A stretch of 64,000 bases of DNA from Alectoria sarmentosa (taxonomy: Eukaryota; Ascomycota; Lecanoromycetes; Lecanorales; Parmeliaceae). Both the position numbers and the translations under genes were made by a program. The notes beneath the pieces are model-generated. The model ran no database searches and was not told the origin of the DNA. It saw only the letters and a program-made list of their open reading frames with translations. Below are positions 1-13,216 of this stretch, piece after piece; the first letter of the stretch is position 1, and every line of letters begins with the position of its first letter. Location of the stretch: NCBI GenBank assembly GCA_009733775.1, contig WOGZ01000111.1, positions 31,736 to 95,735 on the forward strand. The letters run 5' to 3'.

Positions 1-3000
1 TATATAATTTATAACATCTTTTATATTTGGTTTCGAAATCGCATAAACATAATTTATTAATCAATATTCGATTATCTCGTTGCAATTGTGATATAATTTC
101 GAAAAGTTTATTGAAAATATTATAAATCTCATTTATTATCAAAAAAAAAAGCTTGTTCTCTTTATTTCGAATTAAATAATAATAAATTAATATATTAATT
201 TTAATAATATCGATGAAATCGAGCTTCTTAATCATCTTTTTCTTAAATACTTTAAATGTTAATATCGACCTTTTTTTATTTGAAATGTCTTTGAAATAAT
301 ATATATCGAAATTATCTTTATTCGATTCATTTTCAACAATAAATTTAAAAGATCGTATAATAATAATAGATAATGTTTTTAATAAAAACGATAAATTCTT
401 AAATGCTAATATTTTATTATCGTTATATTTATATTATTCAAATACAAACAACATTTTATTTTTTAACATATCGAATATTATCTTATGCTTGTTTATTCAT
501 AATTTTTCGAAAATTAAATCGTGTTATTTTAATGAAGCGATAAGAATAAAATAAGATTCTTTTTTATAATCATATATGTTCAAAATAAATAAAAGATAAT
601 GAGTGATAAATTATTTAAATAATCGTTTATTATAATCTTATAATGATTTTAACTTGAAAAAAAAAAAAATTCGATTTATAAGCGTTTATATATCTCAAAT
701 ACGATAATTTCATTAATAACGATATAAACCTTAATACATCCGCAATTCATAAAAAAATTCGTAAATGTCATTTATCGATTTTGTGATAATAACGTAATTA
801 TCATTCGAAAGAAACGTCGTGTTAAGAGATCATTTGAAATATTCGCTAAACATATGTTTATATTATCTTTTATCGTGATTTTAAAAGAGGTTAATCTTTT
901 TTCGAATCATTTGAAGAGTTTTTTAAATCATCGTCGTCGTCATTATTCATTTTTATAACATACATTTGAACAATTTTCTTATTTGATTGAAAACAATCAC
1001 GTTTAATGTGTTCAACTTGATTGCAATTATAACACATAAACTTTTTAATATCGATTTCGACTTTAATTTTGATAAATAAAATCGATATAATAAATTTTAT
1101 AAATGTTATTATGATATAAATAATTCTCGTTATTGAGATAATTAATTTCCTTATTGAAAATACAATCTTAAATATAAATGTCTTAGATTTTTCTTCATAT
1201 TCAACACGCTGAATGTTATTCAATTTTCGTAAATATTTTTTAATAAATATCAACTCGTTAAAATCTTTATATGCGTTTCAATTCTTTCGTAAATCTTTAT
1301 GAATCTTTAAACGTAAATATCATATTATATTGTCTTTGTCTTTATCGATAACCTAATTAAATCGAATAAAATTGACATAAAACTTCATAAAAGATATGAT
1401 ACCTTATTGAAAAAAATTATATTATCATTTAACATTATCTTATTAATCAGAATTCTCATAAATGTCGATCAAATCATTCATTATCTCTTTATAAAATTGA
1501 TATAAATTTAAACAATTTCTCAATCGACGTCTCATCGTTTATTTTAAAGCTTTTTCTTTTAATTTAAAAATAACATAAGTTAATTTGAACTCAACAATAA
1601 AATATTAATTATAATTAATAATGAATTTGTGATTTATTTTGAAAGATCAATCGTTTCATATAAAACTCTTTTTATTCGTAAAAATAAAAAAGTTAAATAA
1701 TTTGAAAAACTTATTCTTCTTCGATACAAATCGATTCTTGAATTTATTATAAAAAAGTTCGTTTTTTAAATCCTTTTTTAAATCTTTCTTCAATGATTAA
1801 AGTTTCATTATATTGATCTTTCGTTACAATTATGTTATTTGCTTCTGTTAATTATAAGCGATATTATTCAATTATTAAATTATTTACTTCGATTAATATA
1901 AAAAATTTATAACCTCGTTTTTATCGATAATAATTTTATAAAAACGAAATAAAAATTCGCGAAAATCGTCTCGTTCAAAACGAAGTTGATTTAATATATC
2001 AAAAAACTTCGTGAATACAACTTTCGTTCAATATAATAATTATTTATTGATAAAAATATATTATAAATCTAATTTATAATGTTGAAAAAAATCTTCGAAA
2101 TCTTTAAATATAATTAAAATATGATGTTTATTGATTTTGTTCAAAAAATTTTGAATATGATTTTTTCTTTTCATTTCGATAAAGGTTATCGATAAAAAAG
2201 AAAATAAAAGAGAAAAAAAAGAAAAAGAGTTTAAATATTTCGAAAAATATAATATTAAAAAGTATTATAATAAAGAAGAATGTTAACACTTTTCATTTAA
2301 GATATTTAATAATTTTCGTGTGATAAAGAAATTTGATTTTAACATATAAAAAACAATAAAGAGTGCTATTCAATCGTTTATTCACTTATTAAATTTTTAT
2401 AAAAATAATATATTAATTAAATAACGTTCTTTCAATTTCGTTATTTATATAAAAAATATTTATTATATCGTTATCAACTTCGTGCGAGAAAATTTGATAA
2501 TGCGAAGTGAAAAAAGAAAACTTTAAAAGATTATAAAATCGTGATTTTTTATTCGATAATGATGTCGTGAAAGATTTAAATATCTTTAATAATGATCTTT
2601 CGAATGATATAATCGATATTGTTTTAACTTAAATTATATAAAGATAATATATGATTATTTCTTTCGATTCGTTAATTAAACGAATGTTTTAATATCTTTT
2701 TTATACTCGTTATTATTAATAAAACGAATTATTATCTTAATGCGAGTTATTTGAATTTCAATTACCGTAAATAACCTAATTTAAAAATACGATATTTTAA
2801 TAATTTTTATGTCTTGATAAAGTTTTTATCAATACGATTTTTTGAATTCGTTAATTAATACGAATAAAATAAGTGAGATAACTTAATTATAATATTAAAA
2901 TCAATATAAAATTATATTATATAAATATATTAAATAAGATAACTAAATGAAAAGAAAATATATACATAAAAAAAAGACATTTATATAAAAACAAATGTCT

Positions 3001-6000
3001 CTGCCAAGTCACGCTAAGCTCAATCGAGTAGTGTTAAAAAAATGTGATATTAAAGAAAAGTTAGCTTTATTAAAAATATAAAGTACGCTCATAATAGAGA
3101 GCGCTTTAAAATGTGTATATGAGACGTTTTAAAAAGAACTTTTTATTTGCCGCCTCTTTATTTAAATCATAAATAAGATTTTAATATATTATTTTTGAAG
3201 ATTATCTTTTTTATAAGAATCTTTTAATATATTTATTCATTTTTTTATATCATCGCGATTTCGATTTATTAAAAATCTCAAAATTTATTATTTATGCTTT
3301 TTTTTTAAATCGCGAGAAATGAAAAAAGTGTTATAAATCGTTTTGAAAACGATTTATTCGAGAGATTAATGAATATCGTTTTCGTGTAAAAAGCTTTCGT
3401 TGTAAATCGATAATGATAACGTTTTTAAGATCATATCGATATGCTCATATTAAATTGAATGAATCGGTCGCTCATTTAAATATTAATTTAATGTCATTAT
3501 TTGCGTTAATGTTATTAAAAATGTCGATATATAAATGTTAAATGATTAAGATAAGTCGATTGTGAACGCTTAATCATCGTATATTAATAAATATTAAATG
3601 ATCTTATATGAGTTATAAATGAATTTTATCGTTCAAGTTTTCAACGTCGTTTTATTCGCATCACTTTATTTATATAATTTAAATTCTTTTAAAATAACGA
3701 AATAATTATTCGTTTAAAAAATATTATTTTAAAATTATTATAAAAAATCATAATAATAATTTATGAGAATTTTTTATTATATAAAAATTTATTAAAAGTT
3801 AATTTATTTGAGATGAATGAATATCGTCGATCGTTTTTTGATAAAACGTAACATATAATTAAATATCAACGTTTAATCTTTAAAAAGATTTATTTCAAAT
3901 ATAATTATTGCGAGAGCGATGAGATTTTAAATTGAATTTAATGAAATTAAAAAGCGATTTTGCGATGAAGGATAATAAAAAAGCGTTTAATTTTATATTT
4001 TAATAATTTAATAATTTGACGATTAATTCGAAAACGCGTTTATTTATTAACGCGTAATTATTTATTTATTTATTTTTTCGCGTTTATAAAACTTTTAATT
4101 TATTTAAAAATTTTAAAAATATTATTTTTTCGATTATAAGAATTTTAAAAAAAGATTTTTATTATTACGGCGGCGGCGACGGCGGCGATATCGATTTTCA
4201 AAATTTTATTTATTTAACTTTATCGAATCGTCATTATATTAAAATTAAAAATTTATTTTAATAATTATTAAGTTTAATATTTATAAATCTCTCATTTTAA
4301 TATTTAAAAATCGAATAAATTTATTATAAAGATCTTTTATCGTAAGCGCTTATTAAAATGCTCGCGTTATATTTATAATTTTAAAAACTCTTTTTAAAAG
4401 AATTTATAATTCTTTCGACGATTTTCAATTATATTTCATATTTTCGTTTTTATAACGAATTGTCATAATTAAATGTATTTTATATTTAAAGTTGTGAAAC
4501 ATTATTTAAATGATATGCTTAAAAATATTAATCATATATTCGAAAAATGATTAATTAATAATATTTTTAAAATTGATAATTATTTCGCGAATTTTCTCAT
4601 TTAACATTAAAATGTATTATTTTAAAACGATTGCGTTTTATATAAAAACGATAATTTAATAATTCAATTTTTATATATTTTTATTAATAATCGACGATGA
4701 AATGTGATTTAAGAGAGCGATATAATTAAAATCGTGATTCGATAATAAAAAGTTTCATCAATTCTCGATTATATCGAAAATTTTCATTTTTAATTATTTT
4801 TGCGAATATCTCGACTCGTGCACGATTAAATTTAAATGTATTTTTGTTAAAATTTTGATTTAAAATGTGTTTAAAAGACTCTTCGTCAAATCTCTTAATC
4901 GAATAAACATATTATTTATTATTATTGCGAAAATGAAATAATGTTCAAATAAACTTTATTTTTTAAAAGCGAAAGCGTTTTAAAATTGAAAATTATTATA
5001 TAAACGCGAAGAATAATGTATATTGAAAATAATTTTTAATGTTTTTTTCATAATATTTATGCGATCTTTTTAAATTATCTTATTAATCAAATATTTTATC
5101 GACGTGATAATCGTCTTTATATATTTAATGCATTATTTTCGAATTTATGAAATATCGTTTATATAATTATATTTCGAAGGTGATTTTTTTTTTAATTAAT
5201 ATTCCTTAATATATTTCTTTTTATATCGATTTTTTTATTCATTATTATTATCGTGTGAATAAATTTCACGTTACTCGATCGTTTTATCTTTTAATTAACG
5301 TTTATAAAATTTAAAATTTATAATTAAGATTTTTCGATTTATTTTATTAAGAGTAATGTGAGCGAATTTATATATATAAATGTTTTAACGCCTTTTTGCG
5401 GGGGCGTATATTTGATTTATAATATAAAAATGTTTTATTTTAATGTAAAACATTTTAAATTTAAATTTAAAGGTCAGCGAAAGCTTAAATTATCGATAAA
5501 TTTTAATATCACATTAATAATCTTATCTTTATTATAAAAATAACGACGCGTTTAAAAAATGTTTTTTTATTTAATAAAGTAATCAAATTTCGAAAGTCTT
5601 TATCGTTAATTCAAAGTATCGTCGTTCGAAATTTCGCAAATATAAAATATATTAATAATATGTGAATGATAATTTAACGATTTTTTTCGTATAAACATTT
5701 TAGAAATTTCGCTTATTTTATATTAAAGAGAAAATTTTTTAAAATTATTTTGTTTATTCGTAATTGAAAAAATATCGTCGCGTTTTTTCGATTGAGATTT
5801 GAATATCATATAAACGTCTTTTTAATAAATCTTAATTCGAATTGAATTTTTTAAAAAATCTTTTCGTGTAAATGATTTTTTCACATTTTATTTCATTTTT
5901 TTTATGCTTTTTTTTTAACGTCGTTATTGAAAATGTTTAAAAATTGTGATATTGAGTGTGAATATAAATACTTAATTTTAATTAAGTTTATTTTGATTAT

Positions 6001-9000
6001 CTTTTTTATTTTTTTATCGATCGTTTCATTTTTTAAAACGCTCACATAAATGAGAATTTAATATATAAAGATTTTTACGTTAAATTGACGTGTCTTTTCG
6101 AGTATTTAATTCAAAATGAATTGTCTCGATTTATGTCTTAAATCGACGATTAATTAAATGATCGTTTAATTATCGATAAAGATTATTATGAATAAATTAA
6201 AATGAATGTGAATTTCGTTTATCGTTAATTCGAAAATTAAATTTTTTTTTACGATCTTTAAAATATAAACGATATAATCGAAAAGTTTTTTTATATAACG
6301 ATTTTTTTGCGTTTTCGTTTTATGATTAATTATCACATAATTCATTTATTCGTTGATTTTAAAATCGTTTATATAATAAATTAAGGCGGGTTTCTTTATT
6401 AATAATCTTTCGTGATTAATAAAAACGTAAATTTCTTTTTTAATTTCCGTTTCAATGAGGGTTTTTTATGATAATTTAATAAATAATGCTCGAATTTTCA
6501 ATTAATTCGTATTTTCGTTTTCGAGAATTCGTTTTAATGAGATTTTCAATTAAAATTTGCTTTAAATGAATTTTAAACGTTTTATGATAAATTATTCGCA
6601 AAATTTTATGATATTTTTATAAATCGTTTATTTCGTTATAAATTTCGTTTATATTTCGATAAATACGAATCTCATTTTCGCGTTAAATGTTTTTTTAACG
6701 ATTTTGATGTTGCCTTTAAAAACGATTTTGAAGATTTTCTTTTAAATAATTCATAATTTCATTCATATTCTTTTAATAATTTTTTTATTTTTATAATTTT
6801 CATTAAAAAGTTATATTGAGATTGCGTGCAATATTAGCGAAAAAATATATGCGATATAAATATAAATTAAATTCGCGATGAAAACGTTTTAATTATTATT
6901 AACGAGAGTAATAATTATTTTGAATTTCGCTGTGATAATATTTTCGATATGTTTCATTTATTGCGTTCACGTTAAAACGTTATCGAATATTATTTTTAAA
7001 TATTTAACGATTTTCTTTGATTTTAAATATTTATCATTTAAAAAAATAATGATTTTAATTATAATTTAAAAATCTTCATAATTTTCATAATCTTTTATAA
7101 AATAAATAAGTTGATATTTAACGATGGCAAATATAAAGATATATTTTTATACTTATTTTAAAATAATCTTATAATCTCTTTTCATTGCGATGCAATTTTA
7201 TTTAAAGATTAAATTTATATATAACGTGATTATATCGTCGATGTAATTTATTACTCACATTTTTTTTGTTATAAACTTATTTAATAAATCGACGTTATAA
7301 AATAAATATAAAATAAAAAATAAAAAAAAGTTTTGCGAAATTTTCATCTTTATTTTTCAATTAAGAAATTAATTTGAAAATCGTAATTTTATGCTTTGTT
7401 CGTTAACGAAATTAACGATATATTTTATTAAATTCGCAAATATTCGTTTTTTTTTTAAATTATGCAATAATCTCTTATGAGAGACGTTATCGAATATTTT
7501 TAAAACGTCGAAAAAGAAAATTATAATCATTTTTTTTCTTTTTTATATAACGTAAATTTTTTTTATTAAAACGTGCATTGCGTTATTCGACGATCTTACT
7601 TATTTTTTTTCGAAATAAATGTTAAATAATAAATTATATTTTTTCACGATATAATTAAATCGTGAAATTAATATTAATTCGAGGATTTTTTTTATTATGC
7701 AAAATAAGGTGATGAAATATTATGATTTTAAGATTATATAATCTCTTTTTTTAATCTTTTTCAAGACGACAATAATAAATTTTCTAAAGATTTTAAAATA
7801 ATAATGTATTTTTATATAAACGTTAAATAATTATATAAGAGCTTTAAATAACATTGAAAAAGCGATCTTGAAAGCTTCGTTGAATATTTTTAATTAATTT
7901 AAAGTTTTATTATTAAATATCGTTTTAATAATTTTAATAATTTTCTTTTTTATAATATCGAATAATTCGATAAATTCGAGATATTCGTATTTTATAATAT
8001 TCGTTAAATTTATCTTTAAGAGTTTTGAAAAGAAAATTTAAATTAATATAATAATCTTCTCTTATAAGTTGTGAATTAAAATGTTTTTTTATTTTAATCT
8101 TCGTATCGATAATGTGAATATTATTAAAAACATATCGCGACTTTTAATTTAACGAATTAATTTTCAAATCTTTTTCATATCGTCTGATGTTTTGATTATT
8201 TTATAATAATGTTTTAATTAAATAATGCGTCGAATAAGAGATTTTATCTTTTTGCGTATATGTTTATATTTTTTAAACTCTTTTTTGATTGATTTTTTGA
8301 TATTAAAGGCGATATTGAGTTTTTTATAAATCTTTATCTTTAATTTATTTTTTAAATTAATTATTATTTTAATGTCGTTTTCGAAATTAATATAAGAGAA
8401 TTTAAAATATCGTGTTTAAGAGATCGTTTTCTTTATTATTATGTCGAGAATTAAAATAAACGTTTTAATAAAGTTATTTATGACGATTTTAATAAAACGC
8501 TTTATCGTCGAGATGTTTGAAATATAACATTAAAATTCTCATTTGAATTTATTATAATTCGCTTTAAATTAAAATCTTTTTTTCGATTTTTTAATTATTT
8601 ATTATATGAAATCGAAAATAATTTTCATCGAAACATAATTTAATTTTTTATTCAATAACTTTTTTAAAAAATAAATGATATATTATATTAGATTCATTTT
8701 TATTTATTCGATATCGAAAATTAAATTTAATGTGTTAAAAATCTTATTTAAGTTTTATTATATAATCGTGCCTTTTTTAAAAAAAAGTTTTAAATTATTT
8801 ACGTTTATTAATTCATAAAGCTTTTCTGCACGATTTAATAATTTTATTTAAAAGTTAATTTTCTTTTAATGAGGGTTATAAATGTTAAAATTATTAATTA
8901 ATAAATGATTCGCGTTCGACTCGATTTTTTTAATTCTTTTAATTATTATTATAATTTCATTAATTTTAAAATCGTTTTGTGATTGATTATAAACGTTATG

Positions 9001-11450
9001 CATATATAAAGAATTTTCGTTTATATCGATACGAATAATATATGTGAAACGATTTAAATAAATAAGTTTTTATTTCGATTTAAAAATTCATTTATTGATA
9101 TAAATAATGATTTTCGATTTTTCGCCCTTTTTTTTCATCGTGTTAAATATAAATTTAAAATAATTTTTAATTTATGTTGAGTTATGCGAGTTTTCATTTA
9201 AGGAATTTTAATAAAGTTTTTATAAAGTGATAACGTCCCTTTCTTTAATCAAATTTGATTTAAATAATTCATTTATAATAATTTTAAAATTCGCAACGTT
9301 ATATTATACGATTAATAATTGAGATTTTCATTTCGATTTAATTTTTTTTAAAAATGTATTTTTTAATAATAATATTATAAATGCGATAAATTGTGAAATT
9401 CCGCGAGCTCTCTAACACACTATTTAAAAAATCTTGATTTTCGCGATTAATATATTCTTTTTCATTATAATCGCGAGCGTGAAATTATTTTAAGACTTTA
9501 TTATTCAATTTTAAAAAATAAATTTTGAATTTTTTTATTATTCGTTTCGAGATTTTTATAAATATAAACGTTTTATTCTCATTTTGATCTCTCGCCCTTT
9601 TAAGGTTTTTTTTAAAAATTATTTTAAAAATTATTTTAAATTATCTACTTATTATCAATTTCGAAATTATTTTATTTCGTATAATTTTGATTTTAATTAA
9701 ATCGCGAAAGATTTATGTGATGTTTAAAAAAGACGTTCTGTTGAATATTTTATAGACGTTAACGTAAAAGATTTTCATATTTTTCGATACGCTTATTGTA
9801 TCGTCGAGAATAAATATGAAATTCTTTAAATAAAAGTTTTTCGAAGGGTTTTTATAAATTATGATTAAAGTTTTGAAAGTTATTATATTTTTCGCAATTT
9901 TTAAAGATGTTAACGCGTCGATTTATTTGTTTATTGTGATCGATATAACGTTAATGTTTATTGACTTCGAAATCGTTAACGCATCGTTTTCGACGCTTAT
10001 AATTTTTTTTATAAAATTTTCAAAATCAAGCGACCTTTTTAAGTTTTTTAAAAATTTTGTCACTTTTGATTTGAATCTTAAATTATTTAATTTCAAAACG
10101 GGCTCTTTTGAAGATATTTGTAAAGAAATTTTCGTGATTATCAATATTGAGTGTTTATTTGAATGTTATTTTTTAATATAATTGATTCGCTTTATTTTTT
10201 TTATACGATAATTATAATCGACGTTAAAAATTTGATATACTTTTTAATAAAAGATATAACGATATTTTGAATTTAAATTTGTTTTTTCGAGATATTAATT
10301 TTTTGAATGGGATTTAACATAATATATATATTTAATTAATTTTTTATATTAATTTTTTTTATGTTCGTATTGCTAATAATAAGCGCATTATATTAATTTA
10401 TATTTAATTTTATAATACTCGTAATAGCTCCGCTATTCGACTTATATTAAATTTTAATCGATAATTTAATTCGCATTTTTAAGAAATTTGAACGTAACGA
10501 TTAAAAATGTCTTAAAGTTTTGTTTTGTTTTATTAATATTAATTAATTATGCGATATAAATAATAATAATCGATTTAAAATTATAATTGTTTTTAATGAA
10601 AAAAGATTCGAATATTTTTTTTAATTCTCTTTTTATCGTAAAAATGAATATTTTATATATTATTATAACATAAATATCGTTTAAAACGTAAATTTCGACG
10701 TCGCATATTTTGATTTAATTATTTTAATTGTGTATAAGTCGCTCTTTATTTGTTATTTTTTTTGTATATAATTTAAGGTTTTCATTTTTCAATAATTTCG
10801 TGTTCGCGATATAAATGATCTTTAAATTAAAAGCGTGAATTATTATTATTTAAATTCTTTCTCGTAATTTCATCGAAATGAGTAAACGTAATTATTAAAA
10901 TATAAAATTTTCGATATAAATTCGCACGCGTAAGTTTGCGTTTATAATAAAAACTTTTAAATTAGAATTAATGTGATTTGAGATTGAAAAAATTAAAGAG
11001 AATTATGAGAGTGCAATTTATTGTCAGCGTTGAAGTTATTAATATTTAAAAATTTCTTAAAAACTTTAAATGACAGCGTCGATTTATACATTTTTCAAAA
11101 ATTTGATTATATTCTTTATCGCTCGCATCTCGACGTTTTAAATAATGAATCGCTTAATAAAATTTAATATAAAAATTATTATAATCATTATTAACGCGTT
11201 TTGCGACGATAATAACGATTTAATTATTTATTGAAAAACGTGATATATTCTCGCGACAAAGTGAGAAAACGATTTTTTCTTTAAATTGACATTAATAAAT
11301 TATTTGATGTTATTATAATTTATAATGTATAACTTTATAAACTTTGTCGAAAATACGTTTTTAATATTATTTTCGTTTACTTTTGATCACGCGTTGAATA
11401 TAAAAATATTTATAATGAGTATAATAAATTAAATTGGTATTAAATTGTAA
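1..11450. repeat. AT-rich RIP-degraded retroelement arm (left)
   Basis: This block of about 11.4 kb is overwhelmingly A+T, is broken by stops in all frames and holds no intact gene. Many of the remaining C and G bases sit in CpG steps (runs such as tcga, acgt, cgat), while CpA and CpC are scarce. That pattern is expected from fungal repeat-induced point mutation, which preferentially turns CpA into TpA. Short open stretches survive, for example 9923-10144 on the minus strand, rich in Lys, Asn and Ser, which could be a decayed Gag tail. The only confident protein signature is the Gag zinc knuckle at 993-1034. The balanced-GC island starts abruptly near 11,450-11,550. Confidence 0.85.
891..1253 (-). 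mobile_element. LTR retrotransposon Gag remnant with CCHC zinc knuckle
   Basis: This is a 120-codon open stretch on the minus strand. Residues 74-87 form a perfect retroviral-type zinc knuckle, C-x2-C-x4-H-x4-C (CYNCNQVEHIKRDC), the RNA-binding motif of Gag proteins. It is followed by Lys-rich residues and an acidic run (NNDDDDD), typical of the Gag C-terminus. The upstream part is unusually rich in Ile and Phe, as expected if Pro, Thr and Ser codons were converted by C-to-T mutation. The element is oriented leftward, so its pol should lie beyond position 1. A weak NCGC stretch near 771-690 (minus) could be the remains of the aspartic protease D-[ST]-G site. The element is certainly inactive. 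Confidence 0.7.
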
Positions 11451-11702
11451 CGCTTGCTCAGTTATACAATTTATAAAAGTTTAAAAGTCGAAATTTGTGT
11501 TAATTGTGGGTGAAATCAATATGTGCGTTTTTGCTTGTGTGGAGTTGTTTTTTTTGATCTTCTCATTCGGCTCTTTTCTCAGCCCATCCAATTCTCATCG
11601 CAATTTCTCCAGCACTCGAGAATACTAAATGAAGAAGTGGATCGCCGCCGTCAACGAGGTCCCTGTCATATTTTTACCCGCCTTTGTATTTGATAGAATG
11701 AA

Positions 11703-11903
11703 TTAGCCTGCATCAGTACCACCGAACTGCTGGCCTCTCGCCTAGGCGATGCCAACGTCGCCTTTGGGCACCATGAACTGAAGAAGATGAAATGCGAATG
11801 GATGATATTCTCCCAAGACACCCATGATGTGAGTAATCATGGATCGGTACTGCAATGTCGCGCCTTGTTCCAACAAGCCGACAGGCTTGCCCGATTAGCA
11901 TAA
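11703..11903 (+). pseudogene. unidentified coding fragment at the island border
   Basis: This frame stays open for 66 codons with a protein-like composition (for example TTELLASRLGDANVAFGHHE and KKMKCEWMIFSQDTHD) and ends at TAA 11901-11903. A possible short first exon starts at the ATG near 11629 (MKKWIAAVNE), but the intervening donor is poor. I do not recognise the family. The fragment lies tail to tail with the P450 relic and next to the AT-rich arm, so it is probably a truncated remnant rather than a gene. Confidence 0.22.
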
Positions 11904-11906
11904 AGG

Positions 11907-12480
11907 TCAGATGCTGTTTCCTTCTATGGGTGGCGTAGAGTATGTACGCACCGTGCGAGGGCCATATGCGTCAAATGCGTAATATTGAAGCCACCGTGCC
12001 GTGTCACTAATTTGCCCGGGCTGGAAATTTTGCCTGGTTTGGTAAGAAGGTGGCCGAGGTGTTGTCGACTTGGTATTATTGTTCGTGAGAGCCCCCCTTT
12101 GGTAAAACGCGGCTCTTTGGCGAAGTCTGCCAGCAATATAGTCGACATCAAGGTAGGTGAAGATGATCGGTTCTGCCGTTGGAGTTGGGAGTCTGCATGA
12201 CGAATTTCGAGGTGCCTGATGAGTTGAATTCAACTTCATGAACTGTCTTGGGGGTTAGGATCCAGGACATACCCTGACAAACTGGTCTTGACTTGTGTAG
12301 AAAAAATTTGGAGGCTTCTCGGTCATTAATATTTTACTCGTTGGGTGATATCCGTACAATGGGCCCATAAATTCTGTGCAAATCGTCATTGATCTTATGG
12401 TAGTTGCGAAAATTGATGGCCTAAGATAGCCAGAGACGAGTAGACTTGGCGATCCATGGACCTAAGGTAGAGGGTTAATG
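11907..12480 (-). pseudogene. cytochrome P450 relic (N-terminal half, benzoate/pisatin-type)
   Basis: Read on the minus strand from 12480, the frame shows LGPWIAKSTRLWL, then an in-frame stop, NFRNYHKINDDLHRIYGPIV, RISPNE, another stop, and NINDREA. These correspond to the Pro-Gly-Pro-Trp hinge and the Y-G-x-V-R-I-x-P-N-E block at the start of fungal microsomal P450s. After a frame change, ARWLQYYAFDAYGP matches the conserved W-L-Q-Y-Y-A-F-D-V-I-G segment of the pisatin-demethylase/benzoate-hydroxylase type. No I-helix, ExxR or heme-Cys motif follows, because homology ends near 11907. The gene is truncated and carries stops and a frameshift, so it is a dead copy. The family assignment rests on recognised motifs only. 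Confidence 0.72.
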
Positions 12481-12869
12481 CATGCTCTACATAGTCTACG
12501 CAAGGTCATAATTACCAGCGTAAGGGTAATCAGCATTAGGCGAGCCATTTTCACCTTGGGATGGAATGAGGCTAGTCTACTAATGGTTACAAAGCCCGCA
12601 TCCTCTTTCGCGGGTCAGGATCAACGAATACAACAAACAACAAGGGATGATACAGATGGCAATAGAGAGGCGGAGACTCTACGATTCCGCGCCAAATGGG
12701 CTCATGCGATGGCCCTGCAACATGGTGATCCGTGAGGCTAGGAATACACGGGGACATGGGACTCCCGGTTGGCAAGGAATAAATAGCAGGAGGTTTAATC
12801 ATTTAGCACCACAGCTAATATTGGATCGGTAAGTCTTGTTGGGTGTTACACAGTACTGCACTCATGCTA

Positions 12870-12891
12870 GAGAAAAGAGAAAAGAGAAAAG
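12870..12891. repeat. AGAAAA/GAGAAA simple repeat
   Basis: A short purine microsatellite of about three and a half six-base units (agaaaa). Confidence 0.8.
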
Positions 12892-13080
12892 CCATTGTCC
12901 TCTAGAGAGTATCGGTGTTAGAAGCTTATACTCGTCCAACCCTCTCCGAGAGTGCTATCTCCAGAGACGAATGGAGCTTGAAGATGTACAGATCCCAAAC
13001 TCTTGACTCTTGGGGATTTGCAAACGCATGCCGCGAAGCCGCTCGAATGAAAACAGTGGTCTTGAGGATGGGGCCGAATG

Positions 13081-13096
13081 TTAGGGTTAGGTTAGG
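13081..13096 (+). repeat. short interstitial telomere-like tract
   Basis: The sequence reads TTAGGG-TTAGG-TTAGG, with another TTAGGG about 15 bases further on. It is too short to be a telomere, but it could mark an old end-joining or repair event. It may also be chance. Confidence 0.35.
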
Positions 13097-13216
13097 CTCA
13101 CATCTTAGGGCTAGGTCTTACCCCGCCGACTTGTTTCATTTATCCACTTTTCTCCCCTTCTTTTTACATCCCATCCCATCCCAAAGCCTGTCATCTCGAA
13201 CTGCCACCGTCGCCGT

